Shown: in pieces, positions 36,300-46,581 of the stretch
How the letters are laid out: the number at the start of each line of letters is the position of its first letter
Position numbering within the stretch: position 1 is the first letter of the stretch
Source: Candidatus Finniella inopinata
GTDB lineage: Bacteria; Pseudomonadota; Alphaproteobacteria; Paracaedibacterales; CAITNM01
Reading direction: 5' to 3'
Assembly: GCA_943322985.2 (NCBI GenBank)
Contig: CALPGA020000002.1
Span: 60,098-124,097, forward strand
DNA length: 64,000 nucleotides
Made by a program: the position numbers and the translations under genes
The notes under the pieces: model-generated
What the model saw: only the letters and a program-made list of their open reading frames with translations
The model's database searches: none
Told to the model about the DNA's origin: nothing

Positions 36300-37837
36300 A
36301 TATACCAATTTTGTCATTGATGATTCTTTTGCCTTTTTTGGCAGGGTTCGTTTGTACTTTAGTGCGTAAAGAAAATAGCGAAAATGCAAAACGAATTGCA
36401 GGATTTGTTAGTTGCATCAATTCAATTTTGGCCGGTGGGTTATGGTTTTATTTTGATTCATATAATCCTGGTTTTCAATTTAGCGAAAAGTATCTTTGGA
36501 TCAAAAGCACAGGTATTGATTTTGAATTAGGTATCGATGGCATATCTCTATTTTTTGTAATTTTATCGGTTTGGTTATCAACCTTAATGATTTTTGGAAC
36601 GTGGTATTCTGTAAAAGATCGTCTTCGCGAATACACTATTTCGTGCCTTGCGTTACAGGCCTTTATGGTGGGCAGCTTTGCCGCAACTAATCTGTTTGTC
36701 TTCTATATATTTTTTGAGGCAGTCCTTATTCCTATGTTTTTAATTATAGGCATTTGGGGTGGAGAAAATAGAATTTACGCAACAATAAAATTCTTCCTCT
36801 ACACGTTATTTGGCTCAGTATTTATGCTGCTAGCTATCTTAAAACTTTACACAGAAGCGCAAACTCTAAGCTTTATTGAACTACAAGATTTTCATATTAG
36901 TCCACACCTTCAAACACTTCTTTTCCTTGGTTTTATGGTTTCCTTTGCTATTAAAATTCCCATGTGGCCAGTACACACATGGTTGCCAGATGCGCACGTT
37001 GAAGCGCCAGCAGGAGGATCCGTTTTGTTAGCAGGAGTACTCTTAAAAATGGGAGGCTACGGTATGATACGTTTTTGCCTTACGCTTTTTCCGGACGCAA
37101 GCACTTTATTTGCTCCATACATATCAGTACTTAGCGTAATAGCAATTGTTTGGGCGTCGTTAATTGCACTTGCACAAACAGATATTAAAAAGCTTATTGC
37201 ATACTCTTCAATTGCACATATGGGCATTGTAACGCTTGGTATTTTTGCTTTTAAACCCAACGCATTGATAGGGTCTATTATACAAATGATAAGCCACGGC
37301 CTTGTTTCGTCAGCATTATTTTTTGGAATAGGCATGTTATACGATCGTTTCCATACGCGTGATATTAACCTTTACGGTGGGTTGATAAAAATAATGCCTG
37401 GTTTCAGCATTATGTTTATTATTTTTTCATTTGCTTCTATTGGGTTGCCATTTACATCCGGATTCGTGGGAGAAATTTTAGTCTTAATTGATAGCTTTTC
37501 CGTTCGTCCTTTTATTACTGCATTTGCTTGCTCTGGTATGGTTTTGGGTGCTGTATATATGCTTAACTTAGTAAACAAAGTATTTTATGGAAAACTATCA
37601 GCTAAGCTAGGTCTTGATTCTAGATTAGACATTAATGACTATAAGTTACACTTACGCTTAAGGCCATTTGAAAGTGCTGTTTTAGTAGTTTTGACTATAA
37701 GCATTATTACGCTTGGAATCTGTACGAATCCAATCATGACGCCTATTCGAAGAACTGTATCGCAATACTACACAAGTCACACGAACGTAAAACCAATTCA
37801 AGTAGATAATAAGATTAGGCTGCAATATGCTAGGTAA
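36296..37837 (+). CDS. nuoM: NADH-quinone oxidoreductase subunit M
   Basis: 513 residues, 14 or so hydrophobic segments. Typical NuoM stretches: GIDGISLFFVILS, FYIFFEAVLIPMFLIIGIWGG, MWPVHTWLPDAHVEAPAGGSV, AQTDIKKLIAYSSIAHMG. GTG start overlapping the nuoL TGA. Proton-translocating subunit. Confidence 0.96.
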   Translation: MNIPILSLMILLPFLAGFVCTLVRKENSENAKRIAGFVSCINSILAGGLWFYFDSYNPGFQFSEKYLWIKSTGIDFELGIDGISLFFVILSVWLSTLMIFGTWYSVKDRLREYTISCLALQAFMVGSFAATNLFVFYIFFEAVLIPMFLIIGIWGGENRIYATIKFFLYTLFGSVFMLLAILKLYTEAQTLSFIELQDFHISPHLQTLLFLGFMVSFAIKIPMWPVHTWLPDAHVEAPAGGSVLLAGVLLKMGGYGMIRFCLTLFPDASTLFAPYISVLSVIAIVWASLIALAQTDIKKLIAYSSIAHMGIVTLGIFAFKPNALIGSIIQMISHGLVSSALFFGIGMLYDRFHTRDINLYGGLIKIMPGFSIMFIIFSFASIGLPFTSGFVGEILVLIDSFSVRPFITAFACSGMVLGAVYMLNLVNKVFYGKLSAKLGLDSRLDINDYKLHLRLRPFESAVLVVLTISIITLGICTNPIMTPIRRTVSQYYTSHTNVKPIQVDNKIRLQYAR

Positions 37838-39290
37838 TATTTTAAAATCAATTCCTGCCATCCCCGAATTTATACTTTCTATTAGCGCCTTAATATCTTT
37901 AGTGATTGGTGCATTCAAACAAAAGAAGATCGAGCGTTTAATAATTGGAACCATTATTCTTGGATTAGTTTTTTTATGTTTTTTACTTTTGCTTTCTGAT
38001 AAATCGGAACAGTTTTTTTGGAATGGTTTATTTATACATATGCCGTTTGGTGTTTGCGCAAAAATTATTTTATACAGCCTATCTGCCATCGCACTTTTTT
38101 GTTTGTTTTCATTTTTAAACGCATACAATATTAAGCAATTTGAATGGTTGATCATTGCTACTTTTTCAGTAATTGGTGGTTCAGTAGCTCTTTCTTCTAA
38201 TCACTTTCTTACTTTTTTTATCGGGCTAGAAATGAGCCATTTAAGTCAGTACTTATTAGTGGCAGCAGATAGGGACAATCAACAAGGCAGTGAAGCGGCT
38301 GTTAAATTTTTTACAATAGGCGCCATAAGCACAGGATTGATGCTTTTTGGCATGAGTTTAATTTATGGGTTCACAGGCACTAGTTTTTTTAACACGCTCT
38401 TTTATTTTTTCGGCACATACGTAAATGACTTTGAGCATGCCGGAGCAATAGTCGGCATGTTATTTGTGTTAATAGGATTGTGTTTTAAGCTTCCTGTTGC
38501 TCCGTTTCATACGTGGGCACCAGATGTTTATCAAGCAGCACCGCTACCAATTGTTTTATTTATTGTAACCATCCCCAAAATTATTACTGTGTTCAGCTTG
38601 CTTCACCTGCTTACGTACCCCTTTCACGGGATTTTCACCTATTGGAGATACTTATTTGTTGGAATTTCTATTTTGTCAATGGTTTGGGGGTCATTGGCCG
38701 CGTTGCGTCAGCAAAATTTAAGAAGAATGTTCGCCTATGGCTCAGTAAGTGATATGGGATTTCTGCTTATGGGGCCAGCAATGGGCGGAGAATTTGGGCT
38801 AAGTTCTGCAATTATTTACATTATTTTCTATTCTCTGAATATGTTAGGAATGTTTTCCTTACTTATTATATTTGAAAAGAGCTTTAAACCTATTAATGAC
38901 ATTAAAGATCTTAGTGGCATTATGCAGAGCTCTCCCATGCTAGGAAGTCTTTTTTGTTTGTTTATTTTGTCATTTGCTGGTATTCCACCGATGCCAGGTT
39001 TCTTTGCGAAAATTTATGTTTTAGAAAGCGTCATTACAAGATCTGCTTACTTCATGGGCGTGGTGGCGATCCTTACTACAGTTATTAGTGCAGCATATTA
39101 TTTAAACGTTTTAAGATTCTTCGTTCTTAGTCAGTCTGCGTTAAAAATCAACAGAATATATTCTTTGCGAAAATATATTGTGAAAACGCTAGTTGTTTTT
39201 GTATTCATTATTTTATGTGGGATGGTTATTTTCCCCTTTAGACTACTAGAGCTTGCTCGTTCTATGGCTGTGTCTATTCTTTTCCAATAA
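37827..39290 (+). CDS. nuoN: NADH-quinone oxidoreductase subunit N
   Basis: 487 residues, about 14 hydrophobic segments: FFIGLEMSHLSQYLLVAADRD, KLPVAPFHTWAPDVYQAAPLP, ALRQQNLRRMFAYGSVSDMG. Start lies inside the last codons of nuoM (11-bp overlap). The stop abuts the lpxK stop with no spacer (39290/39291), and no terminator hairpin is obvious between the convergent genes. Confidence 0.95.
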   Translation: MLGNILKSIPAIPEFILSISALISLVIGAFKQKKIERLIIGTIILGLVFLCFLLLLSDKSEQFFWNGLFIHMPFGVCAKIILYSLSAIALFCLFSFLNAYNIKQFEWLIIATFSVIGGSVALSSNHFLTFFIGLEMSHLSQYLLVAADRDNQQGSEAAVKFFTIGAISTGLMLFGMSLIYGFTGTSFFNTLFYFFGTYVNDFEHAGAIVGMLFVLIGLCFKLPVAPFHTWAPDVYQAAPLPIVLFIVTIPKIITVFSLLHLLTYPFHGIFTYWRYLFVGISILSMVWGSLAALRQQNLRRMFAYGSVSDMGFLLMGPAMGGEFGLSSAIIYIIFYSLNMLGMFSLLIIFEKSFKPINDIKDLSGIMQSSPMLGSLFCLFILSFAGIPPMPGFFAKIYVLESVITRSAYFMGVVAILTTVISAAYYLNVLRFFVLSQSALKINRIYSLRKYIVKTLVVFVFIILCGMVIFPFRLLELARSMAVSILFQ

Positions 39291-40259
39291 TTATATTGAA
39301 GAAGAAATATTTTGTAATTTCGATGAAATCAGCTCGTATAATTTTTCGGGCTCTTCAAATTCTAAACTGACATTAAAAGAAAAGACCTTCTTTTTAAAGC
39401 GTTCAGGCAAACGCAAAAAGTCTTTGGCAGTAGTGATCAAATCAATTTTTCTACGTTCAGATATTTTTAGCAAACGTTCAAGCTCGGGAATTGTGTAGGG
39501 GTGATGATCAGGGAATGGAATAAATCGTTTTACATCAAATCCATAATCTTGCAATGTGCGATTGAATTTTTCAGGATATCCAAGCCCTGCGAAAGCAATT
39601 ACGGGTCTTGAATTTACTTCATCGATGGCAGTCATATGAGCACGTGTTGCTTGCGGAATTCCTTTTGGCAATGGTTCTTTGCCGATTGCAATTGTTAAGC
39701 TAGCTTTACGAACACCCCGTTGAGGTGATTCACGCAATGGTCCAGCCGGAAATACGCGACCATTTCCAAATCCTTGCAGTGTATCAACCACTAGTAAGCT
39801 CAGGTCTTTATGCAAGCTATTATTTTGCAGTCCATCATCCATAATAATGATACTGGCCCCATGACTAATTGCAAGTTTTGCAGAAAGTACTCTATCTGGC
39901 CCCGCCCAAGTAGGAGCTTTTTCTGCCAAAAGTAGTGCTTCATCCCCAACTTGCAAATAAGTATGTTTCTTGGGATTAACCTGAATTGAATCTTTGATAA
40001 CTGCTCCATACCCACTGCTTAAAATATGTGGTGAGTGTTTCATTTTTTTTAGCATATCAACTAAAGCTAGCACTGTAGGGGTTTTTCCTGCTCCGCCCAT
40101 TACTAAGTTCCCTACACAAATAACTGGAACAGCAATTTTTTGAGGTTTTATGCGTTTGCTATACCATAAACTTATGTACTCATACATCCATGCAACTGGC
40201 TGTAAAGCACGACTTAACATATTGTTTTGTTGCCAAAATTTAGGAGCCAGAAAAAACAT
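39291..40259 (-). CDS. lpxK: Tetraacyldisaccharide 4'-kinase
   Basis: 322 residues. Family start APKFWQQNNMLSRALQPVAWMY, P-loop-like CVGNLVMGGAGKTPTV (GGxGKTP), DDGLQNNSL and RESPQRGV. Phosphorylates lipid A disaccharide at the 4' position. Presence of lpxK with kdsD shows a lipopolysaccharide outer membrane. Last gene of typA-ccmB-lpxK. Confidence 0.95.
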   Translation of the reverse strand: MFFLAPKFWQQNNMLSRALQPVAWMYEYISLWYSKRIKPQKIAVPVICVGNLVMGGAGKTPTVLALVDMLKKMKHSPHILSSGYGAVIKDSIQVNPKKHTYLQVGDEALLLAEKAPTWAGPDRVLSAKLAISHGASIIIMDDGLQNNSLHKDLSLLVVDTLQGFGNGRVFPAGPLRESPQRGVRKASLTIAIGKEPLPKGIPQATRAHMTAIDEVNSRPVIAFAGLGYPEKFNRTLQDYGFDVKRFIPFPDHHPYTIPELERLLKISERRKIDLITTAKDFLRLPERFKKKVFSFNVSLEFEEPEKLYELISSKLQNISSSI

Positions 40260-40268
40260 TTTTCACAC

Positions 40269-40844
40269 TTAACTTTTATGAAATGTAAACGGAATACAAA
40301 CAGCACTTATTATTATGGTATCACATCCTAATAAAATCAGCAGACTATTTCCGTTTGTTGTGTTAAAAAAATCTACCAAAAATATAAAAGGGCAAATTAG
40401 CAAAGGAAGCCACCCTAATAGTAAGTTCAACGGGCTAGAATTGGGCATAAAGGTTAATATGCAGGAAATGCAAATACTTAGGATCCACCATTGAGAAAAT
40501 ATAAGTAATGACTGAACGGCTTCAGTTTCAGAAATTAAAAGCGCTATCGTCATCGGCAAAAGGGTGCCAACCAAAACGCTAACAGATTTTGCCCATGCAT
40601 AAGCAATCGGTGATAATCCGTTGTAGCGACAATGGTCAAAAAATCCATCGAAGCTATCTTCAGTGAATGTATTGAACTGCTGATATACCGCAAGAATCGA
40701 TCCGGTTGTCAACAAAGTTATAGGGGCAAGAGTGAAGCCCAAAATGTAATGAATAATAATGAGCCACAAAAAAAGAAGCGGAGCTATAAAAACCTGTTGG
40801 CGATGAGCCAATATTGAGATTTTACACGCTCCGCTAAAAGTCAT
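40269..40844 (-). CDS. ccmB: CcmB-like heme exporter membrane protein
   Basis: 191 residues with six hydrophobic segments and no other domain. The segment FTEDSFDGFFDHCRYNGLSPIAYAWAK matches the CcmB pattern (F.ED..DG......LSP......AK). Slightly shorter than usual CcmB (about 220). Would partner CcmA encoded at 1.7-2.2 kb. It overlaps typA by 4 bp (ATGA) and precedes lpxK. Assignment moderately sure because the protein is divergent. Confidence 0.7.
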   Translation of the reverse strand: MTFSGACKISILAHRQQVFIAPLLFLWLIIIHYILGFTLAPITLLTTGSILAVYQQFNTFTEDSFDGFFDHCRYNGLSPIAYAWAKSVSVLVGTLLPMTIALLISETEAVQSLLIFSQWWILSICISCILTFMPNSSPLNLLLGWLPLLICPFIFLVDFFNTTNGNSLLILLGCDTIIISAVCIPFTFHKS

Positions 40845-42664
40845 GACTTATTGCGTGACTTTTCAAATTTTTTACGTTCATTTGGATCTAAAATTGCTTT
40901 ACGGATACGAATTGACTTCGGTGTCACTTCAACGCGTTCGTCTTCTTCAATATAAGTAATAGCTTGCTCGAGTGTCATAACCTTAGGAGGAGTCAAACGA
41001 ATTGCTTCATCTTTTCCTGAAGCACGTACATTGGTAAGTTGTTTTGCACGTAAAGGGTTAATTTCAAGGTCATTGTCACGGTTGTTTTCACCAATAATCA
41101 TGCCTTCATAAACCTTTGTGCCATGTTCAACAAACATGATGCCGCGATCTTCAAGTTTCCATAGTGCATATCCAACTGCTTCGCCAGTTCCATTTGAAAT
41201 AAGCACGCCATTGGCGCGTCCTTCAATAGCGCCTTTAAATGGAGCGTAGTCATGGAATAAACGGTTCATGACACCTGTTCCACGAGTAATTGTAAGGAAC
41301 TGCCCATGAAACCCAATAAGTCCACGAGAAGGTCCATGGAAAACAATTCTGGTTTTTCCGCCACCTGATGGGAACATGTCTTTCATTTCTGCTTTACGCA
41401 AGCTTAACGATTCAACAACTGTACCAACATATTCTTCATCAACATCTATAACAATTTCTTCAATTGGTTCAAGTCTTTGGTTTGTTGCTTCATCAGTTTT
41501 GTATAAAACGCGTGGGCGGCTGATTGATAGCTCAAATCCTTCACGTCGCATTGTTTCAATTAACACACCGAGCTGAAGCTCTCCTCGGCCTGCTACTTCA
41601 AAAGCATCTCTGTCAGTAGCTTCAGTAATCCGAATAGCTACGTTTCCTTCAGATTCACGTAGTAAGCGTTCACGAAGTACACGAGATGTAAGTTTTGTGC
41701 CTTCTTGTCCTGCTAAAGGAGAATCATTAATTGAAAAGGTCATTGCCAAAGTTGGTGGATCAATAGGTTGAGCTTTGATTGGTTGTGTTACATCCATAGC
41801 GCAGATAGTATCTGCTACAGTGCTTTTTTCAAGGCCAGCAATAGCAATAATATCACCAGCTTGTGCTTCATCAACAGCTATACGTTCAAGGCCACGGAAA
41901 CTCAAAAGTTTCGCAATGCGTCCCTGTTCAACTTGTTCTCCACTTTGACCTAATACTCGAATAGGAGTGTTTACTTTAATGCTTCCCGTTTCAACACGGC
42001 CCGTTAAAATGCGTCCCAAATAAGGATCGTATTCTAGTGTTGTTACCAACATAGAAAATGGTCCTTCTGCTTTTTGCTTAGGTGCAGGAACATGCTTTGT
42101 AATAACTTCAAACATAGGAATTAACGTTTCTTGTGGCTCCCCTAGTTCATGTACTGCCCAGCCATTTCTGCCCGATGCATATAAAATTGGAAAGTCTAAT
42201 TGTTCGTCAGATGCGTCCATAGCAACGAACAAATCAAAAATTTCGTTAAGAACTTCTTCCGGGCGAGCGTCTTGTCTGTCAATTTTGTTAATGACAACAA
42301 TTGGACGCAAACCTAATTTTAGAGCTTTACCAAGCACGAATTTTGTTTGTGGAAGTGGTCCTTCAGCAGCGTCTACCAAAATGACAACGCCATCAACCAT
42401 GCTTAAAATACGCTCAACTTCTCCACCGAAGTCGGCGTGACCTGGGGTGTCTACAATATTAATACGAAAATCTTCCCAGCTTAGGGATGTGCACTTTGCC
42501 AAGATTGTAATGCCACGCTCGCGCTCAAGGTCATTACTATCCATGGCACGTTCTGCCACGTGTTGATTGGTACGGAAAGTGCCGCTTTGTTTTAACAGGT
42601 TGTCAACCAGAGTTGTTTTTCCATGGTCAACGTGAGCAATAATAGCAATGTTACGAAGTTGCAT
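40841..42664 (-). CDS. typA: Ribosome-associated GTPase TypA/BipA
   Basis: 607 residues, EF-G-like. G motifs: [34 protein letters not shown]; TypA-specific C-terminal domain with [15 protein letters not shown] and [21 protein letters not shown] (parts). Assists ribosome assembly and stress growth. Own promoter TTGTTT-17-TATAAT just upstream. Confidence 0.97.
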   Translation of the reverse strand: MQLRNIAIIAHVDHGKTTLVDNLLKQSGTFRTNQHVAERAMDSNDLERERGITILAKCTSLSWEDFRINIVDTPGHADFGGEVERILSMVDGVVILVDAAEGPLPQTKFVLGKALKLGLRPIVVINKIDRQDARPEEVLNEIFDLFVAMDASDEQLDFPILYASGRNGWAVHELGEPQETLIPMFEVITKHVPAPKQKAEGPFSMLVTTLEYDPYLGRILTGRVETGSIKVNTPIRVLGQSGEQVEQGRIAKLLSFRGLERIAVDEAQAGDIIAIAGLEKSTVADTICAMDVTQPIKAQPIDPPTLAMTFSINDSPLAGQEGTKLTSRVLRERLLRESEGNVAIRITEATDRDAFEVAGRGELQLGVLIETMRREGFELSISRPRVLYKTDEATNQRLEPIEEIVIDVDEEYVGTVVESLSLRKAEMKDMFPSGGGKTRIVFHGPSRGLIGFHGQFLTITRGTGVMNRLFHDYAPFKGAIEGRANGVLISNGTGEAVGYALWKLEDRGIMFVEHGTKVYEGMIIGENNRDNDLEINPLRAKQLTNVRASGKDEAIRLTPPKVMTLEQAITYIEEDERVEVTPKSIRIRKAILDPNERKKFEKSRNKS

Positions 42665-42695
42665 TTTTTCTTTTTTCTATTTGTTTCAAAGTCGA

Positions 42696-42724
42696 ATTAT
42701 ATATTGTTTAGAAGAAAAAAACAA
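42696..42724 (-). promoter_or_regulatory. Probable sigma-70 promoter of typA-ccmB-lpxK
   Basis: Minus strand TTGTTT (42724-42719), 17-bp spacer, TATAAT (42701-42696), about 32 bp before the typA ATG. The rest of the 42665-43014 intergenic region is very AT-rich and shows no gene; it should also hold the promoter of the rightward gene at 43015, which I could not place. Confidence 0.6.
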
Positions 42725-43014
42725 AGAAAAACTAGCGAATTGTCAAATTTGAATCTTTTATTGAGGAGATGCGTTTATATTAGAATACGTTTCACACTAA
42801 CTTATTATAGAAAGTTATTTGTTACTCTTTTATGAATCAAGCCGACATGCAAATAATTTTGTCTTTAGCAAGGTGCTAAAGCTGACTTTGGTGCTTAGAA
42901 TAAAAATCATGTTGATTTTATTATTTAAATTAACTGTGCTTTAATGTTTTCTAAACAGTATATTAATACAATTATGCAATATATAGACATATAATTATAT
43001 TTATTTAGTGGTTT

Positions 43015-43527
43015 ATGAAAATAAATTTTATGTGGCTAGTTACCAGCGCTTTCTTTACAGCTATCATTAATGGTGCAACTACCGAACGAGTTGATTTGGA
43101 AGCTGGAGTCTCTCTTACAGAGACTGCACCCTTGTTAAGATCGCCAATTAGTGTGGGATTAGCACAGCGCGCTCATAATATTCTTGAGGCAGATTACGAA
43201 CAAAATCTTGTCGATCTGATTCATACAAGGTGGTTTTTTAGAAAAACAGCAAATTGCACAGAAGCTTTGGGCAATACACTTTTGTATATTGGATCAGGCG
43301 CTGCATCAGTAGCTGCTGGCATAAAGCTTATTGGGTCAGAAGATCTTTCCAATATATTTCTTTTCGCAAGCACTGCTTGTTTTGCAGCGCATATAACTTT
43401 TATTGGCATTGCTAAATGCAGTTCTCGAGAACAAAGTGAAAGAGAAAAGCAGCTTGTAACGCTAGCTGACGAAGTAGGATTTAAAGTCGTTTCTCTAGAA
43501 ACTCGTGTAACAGATGATGGAGAATAA
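43015..43527 (+). CDS. Unknown exported/membrane protein, tandem paralogue 1
   Basis: 170 residues. N-terminal hydrophobic leader (FMWLVTSAFFTAIINGAT) resembling a signal peptide, then a hydrophilic linker and a conserved core: RWFFRKTANCTEALGNTLLYIGSG, a hydrophobic stretch, NIFLFASTACFAAHITFIGIAKCS, a charged SEREKQ helix and an acidic tail. Two core segments could span a membrane. The next gene encodes a clear paralogue. No known family recognised; candidate secreted or host-interaction protein. Long AT-rich upstream region suggests individual regulation. Confidence 0.65.
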   Translation: MKINFMWLVTSAFFTAIINGATTERVDLEAGVSLTETAPLLRSPISVGLAQRAHNILEADYEQNLVDLIHTRWFFRKTANCTEALGNTLLYIGSGAASVAAGIKLIGSEDLSNIFLFASTACFAAHITFIGIAKCSSREQSEREKQLVTLADEVGFKVVSLETRVTDDGE

Positions 43528-43633
43528 TCTGCCGCGTATTAACAATAGTAAATAAAAATTTAAATATTATTAATAAATATTTAATTTTAATATGCAAACA
43601 TATAATTGCTAGTAATTAACATTTGGTTCTTAT

Positions 43634-44260
43634 ATGAAAGCAAAATTTATTTTTTTACTGCTGCATGCAACCATTTTTAACTATGCTATTGGAGCTGGTA
43701 CTACTGATGGTATTTTGTTGGGGGGTGCCGATGATATAGAAGCCGCAATAAGTAGGCCACGTAGTCAATCCAGTCTTAATACTGAGGGAGCTGATTCAAT
43801 TAGATCTAATGATTCTAGTGTGATAGCGCACAGAACTGGAATACGAGAACAAGTAGTGACAAATGTTCACAATTTACTTAGCGCTGATTATGGGAGAAAT
43901 GTTAGCGACCTTGTTAATATGCGCTGGTTTTTTCGAAAGGCAGCTAATTGTAGTGAGGCCTTTGGAAATGTGCTTTTGTACGTGGGGTCAGGTGCATCAG
44001 CAATGGCTTCAGGTGTGAAACTTGTTGAGGGTTCAGGTAACCTTATGAATATTCTTTTGTTCGGAAGCACTGCATGTTTTGCTGCCCATATAACTTTTAT
44101 AGGCATCGCAAAATGTAGTGTTAGAGAAGAAGAAGAAAGAGAAAATCATCTTGCAAACTTAGCTCATGAGGTGAATTTTACAGTCGTTCCATTGGTTCCA
44201 ACTGTAAACGACGATGGTCCAGCAGCAAGAAATTTTCTTCCCGATGATCAACGTAACTGA
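43634..44260 (+). CDS. Unknown exported/membrane protein, tandem paralogue 2
   Basis: 208 residues, same plan as the gene at 43015: leader (FIFLLLHATIFNYAIGAG), a longer Ser/Asp-rich linker, then MRWFFRKAANCSEAFGNVLLYVGSG, NILLFGSTACFAAHITFIGIAKCS and REEEERENHLANLAHEV. The core is nearly identical in the hydrophobic STACFAAHITFIGIAKC segment, while leaders, linkers and tails have diverged, as expected for a tandem duplication with selection on the core. Its 3' end overlaps pheT by 13 bp. Function unknown. Confidence 0.7.
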   Translation: MKAKFIFLLLHATIFNYAIGAGTTDGILLGGADDIEAAISRPRSQSSLNTEGADSIRSNDSSVIAHRTGIREQVVTNVHNLLSADYGRNVSDLVNMRWFFRKAANCSEAFGNVLLYVGSGASAMASGVKLVEGSGNLMNILLFGSTACFAAHITFIGIAKCSVREEEERENHLANLAHEVNFTVVPLVPTVNDDGPAARNFLPDDQRN

Positions 44261-46581
44261 GCCTCAATCTTGATTGCAGTTTGAACGATAGATTCATGAA
44301 TTTGGGTGAGGGATTCTTCATCCAAAGTTTTTTGTGTTGGTTGCAGTGTTACAGAGACCGCTAGAGATTTTTTACCTTGTTCCACATGTTGGCCCTGATA
44401 ATAATCAAAAACATCAACTTGAACGATAAGATCGTGAGCTTTTTCAACGGCTTTAACAAGTTTTTGAGCTGGAATTGATGCGTCCAGCACAAATGCAAAA
44501 TCACGACGAACAGGCATAAGGTCCGTCAACGTTGCTTGAATTTTTTTTGTTTTTACAGCGTGCATAGAATCAAGAAAAATTTCAAACCCAACACAGTTTA
44601 AACCTTCAGTAATTTGAGGGTGTAATTCACCAAAGTAAGCAAGAACACGGTTACCTTGTTTAAACAAACCCTTACGTCCGGGGTGATAATAAGAGGGAGC
44701 ATCATCACTTAGTTGAGCGGATGATTCTGATATTCCTAATGTTTTTAGTATGCTTAAAGTATCAGCTTTTGCATCGAAGACATCAGCACTTCTTATAGGG
44801 GACAACCAGTGACGATCGTGAATATCGCCAAAGCGTAGTCCTGTAATGCACATGGCTTGTTTATTTGAAAAATTTTCTCCATACACTGAACCTACTTCAA
44901 AAATAGCGCCATTTGGGCGTGCATTTGATGTGTTCGATTTTGCCACTTTCATCAATAAAGCTAATGCAGAAGGTCGCATGGTAGACAAATCTTCGCTGAT
45001 AGGATTCGCTAAAAGTACTAAATTTTCAGGTGCATCTGTAAATTGTTTTGCTGTTCTATTGTCAGTGAAAGACCAGTTGATGGTTTCTAAAAATCCACGA
45101 TTGCTTAAATGCTTACGAGCAATTTCTTCACGAGAAATAATATTTTGCACAGGCTTTAAAGGCAGCGATTGCGCAATGATTTCGCTATACCCTTTTAGTC
45201 GAGCAATTTCTTCAATAAGATCTTCAGGAATTGTTAAGTCATGGCGCCAAGTAGGTGGAGTAACTTTTAATGTTGAGCCTTGTTCAACTGTGCATCCCAA
45301 ACGCTGTAAAATATTTACAGTTTCATTTGCATCAACTGCTAATCCAAGTCGTTGCTTCACTTGGCTTGGAGTTAAATCTATGGTTATAGAATTCGTTGAG
45401 CATAGCCCCGCTTGCGAAGGTGCAGCAGGTGTTCCGCCGCAATGTTCCACAATCATTGCCGTTGCCATATCAAGGCAAGGTGAAATTAATGCCGCATCGA
45501 CTCCACGTTCAAAACGCTGCCGCGAATCTGATGATAGGTTTAGATATTGGCCTGTTTTTGCAATAGAAATGGGGTCAAAATAAGCTGATTCAAGCAATAC
45601 ATTTGTAGTGTTTTCATCAACCGCGGTTTCGCGCCCACCCATAATACCAGCAAGGGAGATCACGCCACTATCATCGGCAATAACAATCATATCTTCTGTC
45701 AAAGTGTAATCTTGGTCATTAAGGGCTTTAAGGATTTCCCCTTTCTTCGCTTGGCGAACGACTAAATTTCCTTTGATTTTATCAGCATCGAATACGTGCA
45801 TTGGGCGGCCTAGCCCTAAGCAAAAGTAGTTTGTAATATCAACTAATGCACTAATAGATTTTTGTCCAGCGCTTGTTAATAAATCTTTTAACCATTCTGG
45901 GGAAGAAGCATTTTTAACATCTTTAATTTTGGCTAAAGAAAACTGTGTGCACAAATCTGTAGCTAATGTTACAGATGGTGTTGTGCCGTTTCTTGAAATG
46001 TTTTCACTATGTATAGTTTTTAGTGTTCCAAAGCCAGCTGCGCTTAAGTCGCGTGCAATGCCGTATACCGCAAAGCAATCGCCACGGTTTGGAGTAATTG
46101 AAACGTCATAAATTGCATCGCAAGTTAGTATATCAGTGAGGGGAGTGCCTGGTTTATAATCAAGGCCCAAATCCATAATGCCATCTGAATCTTCACCCAA
46201 TAATAATTCTTTTGATGAACAAAGCATGCCGCAACTTTCTACGTCGCGAATGGTTCCTTTTTTAAGTGCTTCACCAGTTATGGGAATGACTGTGCCAACT
46301 GATGCAAAGGCAACACCCATGTTTGCTTTTACGTTTGGTGCCCCGCAAACAACTTGAATTAGTTGACCTGTTCCTGCATCGACTTTACATAAAGATAGTC
46401 GGTCAGCATTGGGGTGCTTTTCGCGTTCAACAACGCGCGCATAAACAAAACCTTTTAAGCTAGCGCTTGGATCATCAACAGATTCAACTTCAAGCCCAAG
46501 TTCAACAAGTTTTGTAGCGACATCATCAGGTGTTGCATCTGTTTCTAAATATTTTTTTAGCCATTGATTTGAAAATTTCAT
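44248..46581 (-). CDS. pheT: Phenylalanine-tRNA ligase beta subunit
   Basis: 777 residues, the full bacterial architecture: N-terminal tRNA-binding (OB, EMAP-like) domain VYARVVEREKHPNADRLSLCKVD, B3/B4 region with SITPNRGDCFAVYGIARDLSA, B5 domain near GLAVDANETVNILQRLGC, core, and C-terminal FDX-ACB (anticodon) domain LMPVRRDFAFVLD. Overlaps pheS by 4 bp. End of the HIT-atpC-holC-pheS-pheT operon. Confidence 0.97.
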   Translation of the reverse strand: MKFSNQWLKKYLETDATPDDVATKLVELGLEVESVDDPSASLKGFVYARVVEREKHPNADRLSLCKVDAGTGQLIQVVCGAPNVKANMGVAFASVGTVIPITGEALKKGTIRDVESCGMLCSSKELLLGEDSDGIMDLGLDYKPGTPLTDILTCDAIYDVSITPNRGDCFAVYGIARDLSAAGFGTLKTIHSENISRNGTTPSVTLATDLCTQFSLAKIKDVKNASSPEWLKDLLTSAGQKSISALVDITNYFCLGLGRPMHVFDADKIKGNLVVRQAKKGEILKALNDQDYTLTEDMIVIADDSGVISLAGIMGGRETAVDENTTNVLLESAYFDPISIAKTGQYLNLSSDSRQRFERGVDAALISPCLDMATAMIVEHCGGTPAAPSQAGLCSTNSITIDLTPSQVKQRLGLAVDANETVNILQRLGCTVEQGSTLKVTPPTWRHDLTIPEDLIEEIARLKGYSEIIAQSLPLKPVQNIISREEIARKHLSNRGFLETINWSFTDNRTAKQFTDAPENLVLLANPISEDLSTMRPSALALLMKVAKSNTSNARPNGAIFEVGSVYGENFSNKQAMCITGLRFGDIHDRHWLSPIRSADVFDAKADTLSILKTLGISESSAQLSDDAPSYYHPGRKGLFKQGNRVLAYFGELHPQITEGLNCVGFEIFLDSMHAVKTKKIQATLTDLMPVRRDFAFVLDASIPAQKLVKAVEKAHDLIVQVDVFDYYQGQHVEQGKKSLAVSVTLQPTQKTLDEESLTQIHESIVQTAIKIEAQLR

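Noticed and set aside
37682..38155. Minus-strand ORF of 157 aa across the nuoM-nuoN junction
   Set aside because: Antisense to two well-supported genes; no ribosome site or recognisable motif.
44846..45583. Plus-strand ORF of 245 aa
   Set aside because: Lies wholly antisense within pheT; composition is that of a shadow frame and no domain is visible.
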